DNA of 64,000 nt from Pyricularia pennisetigena (taxonomy: Eukaryota > Ascomycota > Sordariomycetes > Magnaporthales > Pyriculariaceae): contig NC_043740.1 in NCBI RefSeq assembly GCF_004337985.1, positions 3,843,030-3,907,029 of the forward strand. The letters are read 5' to 3'. This document shows positions 34,055 through 45,314 of the stretch, piece by piece. A program made the translations under genes and the position numbers. How positions within the stretch are numbered: position 1 is the stretch's first letter; each line of letters starts with the position of its first letter. Below the pieces are notes generated by a model that saw nothing but the letters and a program-made list of their open reading frames with translations, was not told the DNA's origin and ran no database searches.

Positions 34055-35992
34055 TTTGAAAATGTTCCTGGGCAGCAGCGAAAAGCGGACATGTCTTGAC
34101 GAAATCCCTCTTTATTGTTTGCGAAGGGTCACATATGCTAGCAGATCAAGAGAGGGTAGGTCGGGGGCCCGCAAAAGGACACGAAGGGGGAAATGGCCAT
34201 AAAATAATTACAGGCTTCGAGATTAGGCTTGGCGATTATCGGGGGAAATTGTAAGGTGACAGAAGATGACCAAAAGCGATGGATGTTTGCAGCTGGCAAG
34301 GGGCCTTGCCTTTCCCGACTTGGTAGGAGGCAGGGGATATTACCGCCGGGATCGGCAACCGGCTGGAGCGAATCTAATCGATCGTATTCTTTTTCTCTCT
34401 CGAAAAGATCAATGATTTTGATATAAAGCAGAAGAAGGTATTGTTAATAACTCTCTTGCAGGCATACAGCTTCGTGAGAACAGGGGACAAAAAGCCTAAG
34501 AATAAGAAGACTTGCAATTCATTGGGTTTTCGTGTCCAAGTTGGCGACGATGGTTACTGTTCTAGGCAACTTGTCGCATTCTTGGTGTTTTTTTGTTTTT
34601 TTTAAATAAAAAAAAAAAACCGCTCGAGCATTCCTTGGCCAGCTACCATGCCTCAAAACTGCCAAAAACAACAGCTCTGTGGCCTAGGTCGTAAGTTCTT
34701 CACGTACCGCATATAGTAATCGGTCCACCGTAAATCGGAGCTGATCAGCAAGTGGAAAAATAAAAGCGTCGGGCTGTTCCAGAACCCCGCGCTAGGGCCA
34801 GTCAGCACGGCATTTCAGTTTCTCCCGGGACCCCGTGGGCCGCTAGCGCCACACACAGGAAGGGTATGACTGTCCTGCGCGTTTCCATATCAGCCTCAAA
34901 TTCCTTCGAACCAAACAGTCCTAGGAAAATGTACCCGTGAAACCAGGACTTGTGTCTGGGACTAGAAATTGGGTAAGATTTGAATGGCATGAAAAGAAGT
35001 GACTCGCATGCGTCTTGGTTCGGCTCGTCTAAAATACAATTAGAACAAATCAACGTGGGGAGAACAACCATCTGACTTAAGCTTACTTGATTGGTATGAT
35101 GAAGAAGAAGAGCTCCACACATTATTGCTTGCCTAGTCACGTCAGTAGTTCGTTGGTGGATGAAATTAGAACAAGCTAAATCCCTGGCTCGCTGGGTACG
35201 TCAGCTAAAACTTATTTCTATATTTGTCTATCCTAACTCCATGCTTTGATCTGTTTGTTGTTGTTGTCAGATACCATGAGTACATATGACGGGACTAGAC
35301 CAAAGCCGATCTGCCATTCTTGCCATTCCTCCTACTCGCCACAAAGGCCGAGTCTTGTTCGCCAAGAAACTTGGGACTGGGGTGTCCTCCCGCACATGAG
35401 TTTCCGTAGCCCAAGATGTCTATGCAATTAATACCGCATACGTCGCTTCCCAGAGTGTGTCGTCGTCCACATGCTATCTAGACATTCAGGCTATACTGGC
35501 GCGTAACTGACTCGGGGTCCCAAGTAGTTTACATTCACTTGCTTGGTACCTGACCACGTCTAAATTATGTCGATCATCATATTTACACTGTCTGACTAGA
35601 TGGCATGCGCGATACTCTTAATCGACGGGCCTATGTAAAGAGGGGAGAAAGACATATCTCAGCATCCTCAGTCCCATCCACAAGACATGCAACTCGTGAC
35701 ACTGTAATGACCTCTGCACTAATACTCTCGATTCTCGATACGCAGTACCTGGGACGCCTTGCAAGCAAAAGCTTGAATGATAATAAGTGAAGCATTGTCA
35801 AAGAATAAACAAAAATACAACATCAAAAATATAACAAACACCTGTATCATCTTCGCTACGCCTGAAAGGGGCGGTTCAAGGCTTCCAATCCACAATAAGA
35901 GGAGAGATCATCTGCGGGTTGCTCACCATGGATAATTCAGGATGACGCCGACAAAGTCACAAACTCCCGAATATCAAACCCACACTCAACAC
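34055..35992. other. Intergenic, ABCB promoter and FYVE-RING gene 3' flank
   Basis: This 1.9 kb stretch is non-coding. An A/T-rich run lies near 34588-34619. The open frames (for example 34802-35140, minus strand) have no family resemblance. No RNA gene was seen. Confidence 0.45.
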
Positions 35993-38266
35993 TTAAAAAC
36001 CAAAACTATCATGCTGATGCACAGGACACCTTCCAGGGTGTCCAACAAACCAAGCCGTGATACATCTGTGATGGAATCGACAGAGACACTCCAGCCTCGC
36101 CATCATCACCCCGACTTCAAACTCCTCGAGACATATGGTGCACTCAGCCGAGTCGACGCAGTCCTTCTCCGTAGCAACGTACGGAAACATACCCGTGCGC
36201 CTAACGGTTGGTCTGAACACTCCCGGTGGCGACGAGGGTCCCTCGCCCGTCGACCCGACGCTCGTTGGCGAGGCAACCGCAGCGGGTGATCCGCCGTACC
36301 TACTATGCGACATGATGCAATTGGTGATGTGACTTTCGCGCAGTGCCTCGAAATTAGCAAGAGTTCGGCTGGGCAACTCGTTGTGACACACGGGGCACTC
36401 GTCCTCCTCCGGGATTGGCTGTCGTCTCCGCGCCGGTGAGGGCTGTCGAGGAACAGGGGGCAGGCTGCGACGGTTATGATGACGTGTTCGAGAGGATGAC
36501 GAGGAGCCTGCCGGGTCTTCGGAGGGCGGGATGTCAAATATTGATCGCTGCCTTGCGGGAAGTCCCAAGGCCGGTGATGTGGCCGAAATCGTTCTGCTCT
36601 GTATGCCTCCAGTCGGACTGAGACCTCGATTCTAGAGCTGATGTTAGTGGCACAACACACTAGCAGGTGATCTTTGACCATTTCAGTGCTTACTAATGGC
36701 GCATTCCTGCCACCATTCTCGGTAGGACCAGAAGTAGAAACATGCATAGGGCCTCTGCGTAGGTCAATCCCTACAGCACTTGCAAAGCCGCTCTGCGATC
36801 TCGAGTGCCTAGCCCGATGGATAGACTGGTGGGCTTGGGGTGGCGACGTATTAGGATCGGGAACGCAAGGATTGCAGAGCCTCACGCGCTCGCCACCGCC
36901 GAGGCTGTTGAAGTCCGTATAACCTCCTGGGCTGTCGACAGGGAGGGTGGATGGGGATCTCTGCGGCGTGCCGGGAGGCTGAACGATGAACTGATAAGGG
37001 ATTGTTATGCGGTGGGGAGAGCAAGAGTTACAAACCACCCTGCCACATTTTCTTGGGGGAGCGTCAGCACTCTCATTCCCATTGAGGATTATCAACACTT
37101 TCCCATGTGGGCAACCCCTCATATACTTACCGACAGTGGTGTTTCCTATTGAGCCAGCCGAATTGTGTACGACATATCGGGCATATGGTGACCTCGACGT
37201 CTGGCTGCCATCGGGGTAGTACAACACCGACGCTAGATGGGCTTCTCTCTCCCGCATCGCCATTCACCTCGCCTTCGGGGTTACTTATCTCGATCCTCGG
37301 CTGATTAGCTGGCGTTGGGACGGGGTCCCGTGGCAAAGGCGGCGGAGTGGGTGGTCGGGCTGGCAATGGTGGTTCTTGTGATGGGAGCAGCATAGAACGC
37401 ACAGCCTGTGCTGGTGGCTGTGGTGAGAGGCGACCGCTGGGTCTTGACCTGTACCCACCGTACACTATAACCGGCCCTCGTCGTCCTGTCCCTGGGGTCC
37501 GATGCGAAGATCGCTGAGAATGAGCTGGCGTGGATGAATCGAGTGCGTCCAGTAAAGAGCGGGGTTCCTGACGAGGTGAAGTTCCTGCTCGTGTGCGCGT
37601 GTCGTCCTGCATTGACGATCCTTCTGGTTGAACAGCAGTATCTGCTCTTAGAAGGGCGTCTTGCGGTGGAGAAACTGCACTTTGGGCAGCAGGTTGGGTC
37701 TCCGTGTCCGGAGGGGCTTCTGGCTGATTCGAAGTTGATTCTTGAACAGCTTCTTCTACCTGCAGTGTGCTTGGCAAAGAAGAATCACTCTCGCTCATAA
37801 CTACTCCGGTTTCCGAGGTGCCTTCTACAACAGCCCCTGGACCGTCGGGCACCGGAGTTGCAGTGCGTGTGGAGACAGATTCATCCGGCACTGGACCGGA
37901 GGTTTCTTCCGTGGTGTTCGAGTCCAAAGCCTCCGAGCTTCCGGGTACGTCTTGCAACGCATCTGTGACGCTCTCTTGCGAAACTGTCTGCGGCTCTTCC
38001 GTGGGTACATCGTGTGTTTCTGCATCCGCGTCGGGATTGTTGTCAGTGCTGGCGACAACTCGCTCTGTTGTATGTATGGGCTCGGCGGAGCGCCCGCAAG
38101 CCTGCTCTTCGTCCCCGTTATCGTCTGTTCGCCACTGACGTGTAATCGGGTCGCGGTCGGGTGAATCGCTGCCTATGTACGAACTACCAGATATTGAAGA
38201 AGAGTCTCCGTCGCTCTCCCGGTTTTCTGGCCTTGCACTCGGGCCACCTTCAGCGATCGTCGCCAT
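35993..38266 (-). CDS. PIB1: FYVE-RING E3 ubiquitin ligase, Pib1-like
   Basis: Three exons (38266-37131, 37051-36694, 36631-35993) join to 710 residues. The first about 340 residues are disordered and rich in Ser, Pro, Glu and Thr. A FYVE zinc finger follows (about 356-445): it has the WxxD motif (WQPD), CPIC, the signature RKHHCRKCGRVVC and a distal LCNPC pair, so it should bind phosphatidylinositol-3-phosphate on endosome or vacuole membranes. After a Ser/Arg linker, a C-terminal RING begins CTICLEEF and ends CPVH, giving a final His ligand as in ZNRF-type RINGs. An extra CPVCHNEL pair with a downstream H...C (about 550-580) may form a further zinc site. Yeast Pib1 (286 residues) has the same FYVE-then-RING order and ubiquitinates membrane proteins at the endosome or vacuole; this protein is much longer. 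Exon junctions rejoin conserved Cys/His spacing. Confidence 0.87.
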
Positions 38267-40022
38267 ATCTCAAGGCATACAGGCGCCGATGGCGTATGAT
38301 TATCTCTTTCGAGCGAGATCCTCGGCCGTAGGGGGGTCGACGATTCGGGATGGATGGACGGTCGAGGGCGGAGAACTGAGGCTGGACTCTAGGCTTTTGG
38401 ACAATGTAGGTAGGGAGATAGGTTGGTGGGAACCTAGATAGGCACTTGAGTGGTTTTGTTATTGCTGAGTCGGTTTCGAGGTCGTGTTCCCGGAAGGTTC
38501 AGCTAAGTTGTGGGTTCTGCGGCGGGCTGAGTTGAATTGAGCAGCAGGGGAAAAGCAAGTTGTCTTGTCATGCAGATGGCATTGCTTCAGTAGGGTGATC
38601 GTCTCTTGGCAGGTAGGCACCGGGGTAGTTCAAGAATACCCAAATAATCTGGGCAAGCACAATGACTCCAAGCCGGAAGTCAAGACAGGTGATTCCAGAA
38701 ATGTCGCAACGGGATGATATCGGTGTGCGTGGGAGGAGTACTAGACTGGTCACGTTATACCAGTCATCAGCACGCAATGCAAGTCGAACCAGCTATCGAC
38801 CCATAGTGAGTGAAATCTTGAAACTTACAGTGGCTACCTTGTGTTCTGGATGTTCCTTAGTTTCGACTTTGGGTTAAATGCACTCAACTATTTCTCGCTC
38901 CTTACAACGGCACACGCCCGCCAAATGGGAGATACGGATCGAATCTGATAAGTAATTAATCAATCGACGGGGTGATGTGCCCAATGGTGTTTAGGCTCGG
39001 CCATGCGACCGACATGTCCATTTGAGGTTGGTGAGGCTAGGCCAAGTGGAGGGGCGGACATGCGACGCTAATGGTCCAGTTAATGGTCCAGGACTTGCCC
39101 CACCGTTTCCGTCATGGCGTCCACTCAGCCTCCACCACCCATGGATTACTGAGAGAATTCCGTCGCACCTTTCGTACTTTGGGGGTTGTTCTCGGTGGGG
39201 CCTCTTCGACAAACAGCCACCAAGTACTACTTACCTTAGAGGTATTCTACAAACAGTACCTGTATTAGGCATCTTATAAACATGTCAACTTTTTGAATTC
39301 CCCGCATGCTTCATTGTTGGCCGAGTATAGTATATTGAAAAGTACCGTAGTTGCCCGCGAAAATAGGCACTTATGCCTTCCGTTATTTAATGCCCGATAT
39401 GATTGGGTATTTTTACATTCCTTCAGTCAATTAAGTTTTACCTACTGTGTTCCTAAATTCGACTACCCCGAACTCCCTGCCCTGGCTTGGTGGCTGTGGT
39501 GTGAGAAGCTGGGGGTCCCTTTCCTGGTGTTCCAGCACTCCCAGTCAGATGATGGCAGGCATACAAGTAAATATTAAAAGGAACCCATTTATATATCAGG
39601 TGGCCACTGCGTGACCTCACGTATGGTCAACGGCCCATTGTATGCTTGATCATGTTGCCTGATAGTGGAGAGCGGCTGAGCTGTAATAAAACCATCTATG
39701 CAGAATAGCCATGAACCATGTTATCTTGCTTCTGTGCGATCCAAAATTAGTAAAATCACGATTGATCATTGTTATAGTAGTATACTACACGAACATGCAT
39801 ATAGATGAGCCTGCTTGAAAAAGTTTGTCGTGAGACGAATCGAGAAAGAGAAATTATTAGAGGGTGGGTAGGTTAGAACCGAGCTTCGAGTCTAGTCATG
39901 AAGGAACGAAACCATACCAGTAGTATTGACATGACCTCTACGACATCCTCATAGATGACCAGCATAACGTTTTCTCATATAATCTCTTTTCTTTATGTGT
40001 CAGTTCAGTATAATACGCTTCT
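38267..40022. other. Intergenic, FYVE-RING gene promoter to 5S rRNA
   Basis: This 1.75 kb stretch is non-coding and becomes AT-rich towards the 5S gene. No supported open frame or transposon ends were seen. Confidence 0.45.
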
Positions 40023-40141
40023 ACATACGACCATACCCACTGGAATATACGGGATCCCGTCCGCTCTCCCCTAGTCAAACCAGTGAGGGCCGAACTAGTA
40101 CTCAGGTGGGTGACCACTGGGGAATCCTCGGTGTTGTATGT
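40023..40141 (+). rRNA. 5S ribosomal RNA
   Basis: This 119-base gene begins ACATACGACCATACCCACTG and ends in GTTGTATGT. The two ends pair (ACATACGAC with GTTGTATGT) to form helix I. The GGATCCCGTCCGCTC segment, the CCAGTGAGGGCC helix and the box-C-like GGTGGGTGACCACTGG match filamentous ascomycete 5S genes such as those of Neurospora. A T-rich segment follows immediately (TTTTGCATTTTTGC), as expected for a Pol III terminator. It stands alone, consistent with dispersed 5S genes in Pezizomycotina. The conserved helices appear intact, so I read it as functional. Confidence 0.93.
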
Positions 40142-41044
40142 TTTGCATTTTTGCATATCTGATCTGAGTTTTGTTGTTTTATTCTTCCCTGGTTCGGTGA
40201 GAACAGTGTGGTGATAGTTCAGCCCAGTGTCTTCTCATCCGCAGCTCATTACCGATTTTTTCTGCTTCCAACAATCGGCAAGCAGTACAATGAAAAATCA
40301 ATGCGCGGTTTCTCCCATTACCACGGCTGCGGGTTGCCTAGGTATTCAAAGAATTTGTTATTCGAAAAAAAAAAAAAAAGGCTCAAGCGGTCTAATTCGA
40401 AGTTTGCTATGGCCGTCCGTTCCCATCGCGGTGGTGGCCATTCTAACAATATTCTCCTGGTCGCAAAGCAGCGGCTTCTAGTGGAACAGTACGTTGTCAT
40501 ATGCACATATTACCCTCGTAAATCACTACTTTTCTCAACGATTTTGAGCGGGTATTGCAAAAACTGAGCAGCTAGTAAACGTTGCCAAAGCGTGTGTTAG
40601 CAAAGCGCCATTGATACCAAGCCAAATGGCAAATAAATAGGATTGGGAAGAGAAACAAGACTCACGCACCAAACATGGTCTGTGGGAGAAAAGATTGACG
40701 ACATGGCAGGTCTGAGATAATGAAAAAGCGATTATTCAAATGTTTTTTTTTAATAGTTTGCCCATCAAATACCGCAAAAGATGTGCAGCAATTTCGGGTC
40801 TGAGGCTACAACAACGTGTTCAAGCCAGACCAGGGAAATTGTGAGCTCATCCTGCGCCTCAAAACAGAATGCCCAAGTACAAAAAACTTTAAACACGAAC
40901 TGCATTGGCTACTTAGACAGGTATAGACATTGAAATGGGCAGAGCACCACTTGTGGTACTCCTGGACTCCGCAGCCATGCACAGTACACTATTTGGCAGC
41001 TACTCGCAGGCACATTACGATTCCATGCCCCGGTAAACAGCGTC
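40142..41044. other. Intergenic after 5S rRNA
   Basis: This region is non-coding. An A run at 40366-40379 and a T run near 40743-40750 are the only notable features. No gene was recognised. Confidence 0.45.
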
Positions 41045-42148
41045 TTACTCGTCGAAAACAACGTGAACAAGGGCAGGCCTGCCGTCACCCTGCCTACCGC
41101 CCAGCGCGCCGTTGTCTCGCCCACAGAGGACCGCCGTCCCGTGCGATTCGGACACGGCGTCCAGCAACACGATTCACCNNNNNNNNNNNNNNNNNNNNNN
41201 NNNNNNNNNNNNNNNATTGGACGCCCTCCTGCTTCGCCGGGAATCGACTGCGCGCATACTCAAGGCAGGCCTCGTGCGCGGCGTGCATCAGCGCTATGGG
41301 AATTGCAGGGAGTGCATTTAGCGGTGCGGTGGCAGGGCCGGCGGTCGAGGCCTCTGCGGTAGGGGGTGCGTCCACCACGAAAGCGTAGCGGTCGCGGGAG
41401 CTCTGGTCCGCCCGCATGTCCTGTTTCCGGTCTACCGCCTTGAGAAATGCATTCAGCGTGTCCAGGGTAGACATTTCCCGAAACGACAAACACCGGCGTC
41501 AACATGCTGCGTCGGTCATACTCAACCGCCCTCCCCACGAAGGGCGGGTACGTGAGCATGTCGAGGCGTGCGCGGAGGAGAGCTCGGTTTGCGGCCTCGC
41601 CCGCGCGCAGACGGGCGACCAAATCGGCGTCCCAAACACCACCGCACCGCACGCCCTTGTTCCGTAGAACCTTGGCGCGCTGGATGGGCGAGTAGAGCGC
41701 CGCCAGGTCATCGAGGGCGGCGACGGCGCTGCCGACGTGGTGGAATTTGCGCCGGAAGCCGGCTGTTTGCTCGTGGTGCGTCCTGTCGCTGTTGTTGGTC
41801 TCGACGCAGATAACACATTGCTGGTGGGTGCTTGCGATAGGCTCGAACAGCTGGATGATGGCTAGATCTTGGTAGGGTTTGAAGGAGAGGCCTTTGCTGT
41901 CAGTGCTAAACTCGAGTCGGAGTAGCCATTGAGTGAAGGAAAAGATATCCGATAAAGCCTCGACCGAGTCGAAACCTTCAGGGCGCGAGGCGGTTGTGAT
42001 GATATCTTGGAGGTCATTGTTGGCTTTGGCGATGAAGGTGTGCAGGGTCTTTTACAGGTTAGTGAGAATGTCTAACGGATAAAAGACAGTACCTTACTTT
42101 TTCCGTCCACCTTCTCATGGTTGTTGCCACTATCTTGGTCCGGGACAT
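41045..42148 (-). CDS. Hypothetical protein, interrupted by an assembly gap
   Basis: I do not recognise this gene. A plausible model is exon 1 at 42148-42098 (MSRTKIVATTMRRWTEK), exon 2 at 42048-41494, and exon 3 from 41438 through the gap to a TAA at 41047-41045. Intron 1 is 49 bases (GTAAGG...AAAAG). Intron 2 is 55 bases (GTGTTT...CTCAAG, with a CGCTGAAT branch-like site); it explains an apparent frame change near 41490, which could instead be a frameshift. Exon 2 has good coding character, for example LSDIFSFTQWLLRLEFS, YQDLAIIQLFEPIASTHQQC and RLRAGEAANRALLRARLDML, and looks helical and soluble. The frame after the gap is uncertain. The most protein-like reading (LLDAVSESHGTAVLCGRDNG...) requires the true gap length to differ from 37. 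Confidence 0.45.
41179..41215. other. Assembly gap (37 N)
   Basis: Thirty-seven undetermined bases lie inside the last exon of the hypothetical gene. The flanking frames do not join cleanly at this length, so the gap size is probably an estimate. Confidence 0.98.
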
Positions 42149-42834
42149 GTCTGCTATCTGGTTTCAACTGTATTTTGGAGCAAATGTGGAGCGAAATGCA
42201 AACCTCGGGCGGGCTAATGGTAGAACCTTTAGAAAGCTATAGCGACAGCTCTCTTCCCTTTTGATACTGCAAACAAAGTCTTTGTGTCGATACTGATAAA
42301 CATATATACAATGCACAGCCCCGAAGTATATCCATATGGGTCCTTTCAATATTCTCGATCTAACAACTCACCCTGATGACCCTGAGGGTATAGCAATGGC
42401 ATCAGAAGCGATTTAGCAGGTACATCTATCACTCCGCAATTGTAGACGTCGTTACACACTCGAAAGGCCCTATTGTAGAAGCTTGGCACAATATTGCGAC
42501 ATACCCAGCCCTGTTCACACAGTTGTTAAAGACCTATCGCCTAGGGATAAATCCCCTGCTTTTTGAAGCAAAGACGGTAGCCAACATATCCAATTCATTC
42601 CACGGTTGTATCCTTGGTCTTGTCTCTCACTATGTTGCAGCATCAGCAGAGATAAGGGGTATGTCACGCATGACGGCGGTGTAAGATTTCCAAGCACTGT
42701 CTTCACAGACGGGAAAGACCGATTATAGTGATGGAGCGAGACTGGGACCTTACCTAATGACCTAAGACAACTGTGCAGGCAAACCAAAGCTGCACGTCAT
42801 AGTCCATTAGTTTATTTGCTCTGATCCTCTAATC
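42149..42834. other. Intergenic, hypothetical gene to PTPA gene
   Basis: This 0.7 kb stretch is non-coding: the promoter side of the hypothetical gene and the 3' flank of the PTPA gene. Nothing recognisable was seen. Confidence 0.45.
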
Positions 42835-44184
42835 TCAATCAAATGGAATCCTTCTGAGACCATCTCCACCGATGCCTCTCTTTCGCATCTCTGCGGCTGC
42901 CGCTACGCTGCTAGGCACCTTGATCCCACAGCATTCGCCCCAACCATTCTGCTGGTGCATGTGCCTGACGCCCCCCTCATCATTGAAAACCTCGACCTGC
43001 CCGCCCTCAGTCTCCTCATCTTCAGGCTGCAAACCAGCCAGATCTTGCTCCGTCATGCCCTCTGCGGCGGGGATCAAGCTGCCGAAGAGGAAGTGCTGCA
43101 TGACAGGCAGCTTGTTGAGGACTTCGGCAACAAACATCCTCCGCATGCCCCCCTCTACCTTGGACCACGACTTGGCAGCCGAGATGTCGTCGAGCATGGG
43201 GCTGTGCCAGCGCAGGCCCTGCACGGTTTTGGTGCTGTTGACGAAGTCGACCTGGTCGAGGTAGAGGTAGTCGTGGCCGAACTCCTCGATAGTCAACTGC
43301 TGGTGGATGGCAAGAGGTGTGATGAAAGGATGGTGAAGTAGCTGCGAGGCGCCAAAGAGGAAAGGTAAAAACTGGTAATCGTCCAACCCCCACACTCCGT
43401 GGGATCCTGCCGGCTCGAGGTAATATGTAGACTGCACAAGACGCATGACTTGCAGATATTTGACAAAGACGCGCAGCACAAGCGCGGGAAAGTCGGACTT
43501 TGTAACAACGCCAAGCTGGTATAGACAGAGAAGCCACATGAGAAAATTGAGCTCGTGACCTGAGCCGTAATCGATGCGCATCCTGTTACCAAAAGACTGG
43601 CCCAGGTACGTGACAACTTCTGCTATTGCGTCTCCCTCGTCCTTAATCCCAAGTTTCTTGTGCCATGATGGAGCCCTCTCCTTGACCTTGTCGAGAAAAT
43701 CCCTGAATCGTTTGTTGCCAAACCGCGAGCCTCCCTGTTCGTCCGGCGGGGACTGCTTCACAAGCTCCGAGGCCTCGTCCAACAATGCATTGATGGTCTG
43801 CACCGTAGGGCTAAGATCCGAGTCTTTGATGGCGGAGATGGGCTTGTCGACGACTGCGTCGGAAAGCCCAAAGACAAAGGCGAGAATGAGTTTGTATGTC
43901 GGTGAAGCAACAAACAAATCATGGTCCTTCTTTGAAAGGATGCGCCTCGTAGGTATTTTGAACTGCGTCTCTGAAGATGTGCCAGTCGGCGGCGGAAGAT
44001 CGGGCGTCTCTGGTACTGGGATAGGATTTGAAGGAGCTGGTCGCCTCCGTCGTGGTTCGAGCTTTGGGAGGCGGTCTTTGAGGCTCGGTACAGACGCAGC
44101 TGCGGTGGCACCGTCTGTTGTTGGTTTGGCTTGGGGATTCGTTGACGTCGACAAAGGAGGCCCGGAGGCAGTACTTGATGCCAT
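42835..44184 (-). CDS. RRD1: PP2A phosphatase activator (PTPA/Rrd1-type prolyl isomerase)
   Basis: A single exon encodes 449 residues. PTPA proteins are peptidyl-prolyl isomerases that reactivate protein phosphatase 2A catalytic subunits, in fungi linked to TOR signalling and stress. The first about 75 residues are a Pro/Ser-rich tail. The PTPA fold spans about 78-400 and includes RILSKKDHDLFVASPTYK, the loop SFGNRMRIDYGSGHELNFLM, GVWGLDDYQFLPFLFGA and the C-terminal KVEGGMRRMFVAEVLNKLPV. The tail ends in WGECCGIKVPSSVAAA and RRIPFD, which I associate with the Rrd1 (activator 1) branch rather than Rrd2. The Rrd1/Rrd2 choice is inference, whereas the PTPA family call is secure. The gene is divergent from RRP46 with 1.1 kb between starts. 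Confidence 0.9.
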   Translation of the reverse strand: MASSTASGPPLSTSTNPQAKPTTDGATAAASVPSLKDRLPKLEPRRRRPAPSNPIPVPETPDLPPPTGTSSETQFKIPTRRILSKKDHDLFVASPTYKLILAFVFGLSDAVVDKPISAIKDSDLSPTVQTINALLDEASELVKQSPPDEQGGSRFGNKRFRDFLDKVKERAPSWHKKLGIKDEGDAIAEVVTYLGQSFGNRMRIDYGSGHELNFLMWLLCLYQLGVVTKSDFPALVLRVFVKYLQVMRLVQSTYYLEPAGSHGVWGLDDYQFLPFLFGASQLLHHPFITPLAIHQQLTIEEFGHDYLYLDQVDFVNSTKTVQGLRWHSPMLDDISAAKSWSKVEGGMRRMFVAEVLNKLPVMQHFLFGSLIPAAEGMTEQDLAGLQPEDEETEGGQVEVFNDEGGVRHMHQQNGWGECCGIKVPSSVAAAAEMRKRGIGGDGLRRIPFD

Positions 44185-45314
44185 GATTAGAGTATATTTG
44201 TTTCGTTCTAGGAGGGACTATGAGTAGGTCTCTTTTCAGGTAAATGCCTTCTGTCTCAATATGTAAAGCTGAGCAGTTTAAGGGACTTGATGGCTGGATG
44301 TACGATCAAAAGGTCACATAGGATGCTGCAGGACGTGGTGGTGGTTGAAGTGAGTTCTCTAGAGAGTTCTCTGCGACTTCAATGCCCCGCATCACAACGG
44401 TGCTGCAGTCAGGGTACCTTCGTAGTGGAGCAGCTACAGCTCCCAGAAAAAATGGGGCGATGTGACATCAGTACCATTGAAGTCCCCCGAAAGAGAAGAT
44501 TTGATGTCTGTTTTCAACAAAGTAAAATATTAAGGCAGATAACCACCTGTCTCGCAGCCACTTTGTACCAGGGTAGTTTAATATTTGAAGGGACTATATT
44601 ACACTGTCTGGTCAAAATTTAACTTGACAGTAAGGTTCAGCGCTGCACATGTCCAACACCTTTCAGTTCTCATCGTAACGCCAGAAATGGTTCTACTCTT
44701 GTTATATACCAGCTTGTTTGGCTCGCACAGCAGCGGTAATAGGTACAGTGTAATACTGTCTCAGCTTTTCAAGGTATGGTCAAGATGGTATCGACTTTGG
44801 CTATTTAAATACCTTGCTAAGCAATGTGCTCAGAAAACGGGAGCCAAGATGCTTTTACGTTCAGCTTTCATTGGATCGCGAGTCAAAGTATGGTTGTTTG
44901 GGGTTTGATCTTAAGATTTGCCGACCCATATGCCATTGAAGGAAAGGCAGAACCAGACAGTCGGTGATTGATCTGTTTAGCACACTCTTTGTTCTTGACA
45001 CCCCGATTACGTCTCGTGCAGGCTGCAGGCTGTGTTCATAACACGGTACCTACATGAACTACATGAAAGCATTCCCAGCCCGCCTTGAGTGGGTTTGCCA
45101 GTCACGATGGTACAAAGTGCAATCTGGTGGAGATTCAACTAGATTTTACTGCCCCTCATTGGCCATATGGGCACCTTATGTGGGCCTTAGACAGGCATTC
45201 CTACCAAAAGCTGCCCTCGATTTGGAGAAACTGGTAATTGTTTTTAATGGAATGAAAATCGTCGCAACAAGAAAGCTTCACTCGCTTTCGCTACGCCTCA
45301 GCACAAACGACATC
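44185..45314. promoter_or_regulatory. Divergent promoter region, RRD1 and RRP46
   Basis: This 1.1 kb non-coding spacer lies between divergent starts. The RRP46-side frame is open from 45054 and contains several in-frame ATGs upstream of the preferred start. No RNA gene was recognised. Confidence 0.4.

Noticed and set aside
34802..35140. 112-codon minus-strand open frame ending in a hydrophobic, signal-like segment
   Set aside because: The hydrophobic segment is at the C-terminal end, no homology is recognised and no splice partners are evident.
41439..41493. Simple frameshift pseudogene call for the gap-spanning gene
   Set aside because: A 55-base GT-AG intron restores the frame in phase 0, so a frameshift is not required; left open as a finding.
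45054..45314. N-terminal extension of RRP46 from upstream in-frame ATGs
   Set aside because: The extra 87 residues show no family similarity and Rrp46 proteins normally begin just before the RVDGSA-type motif.
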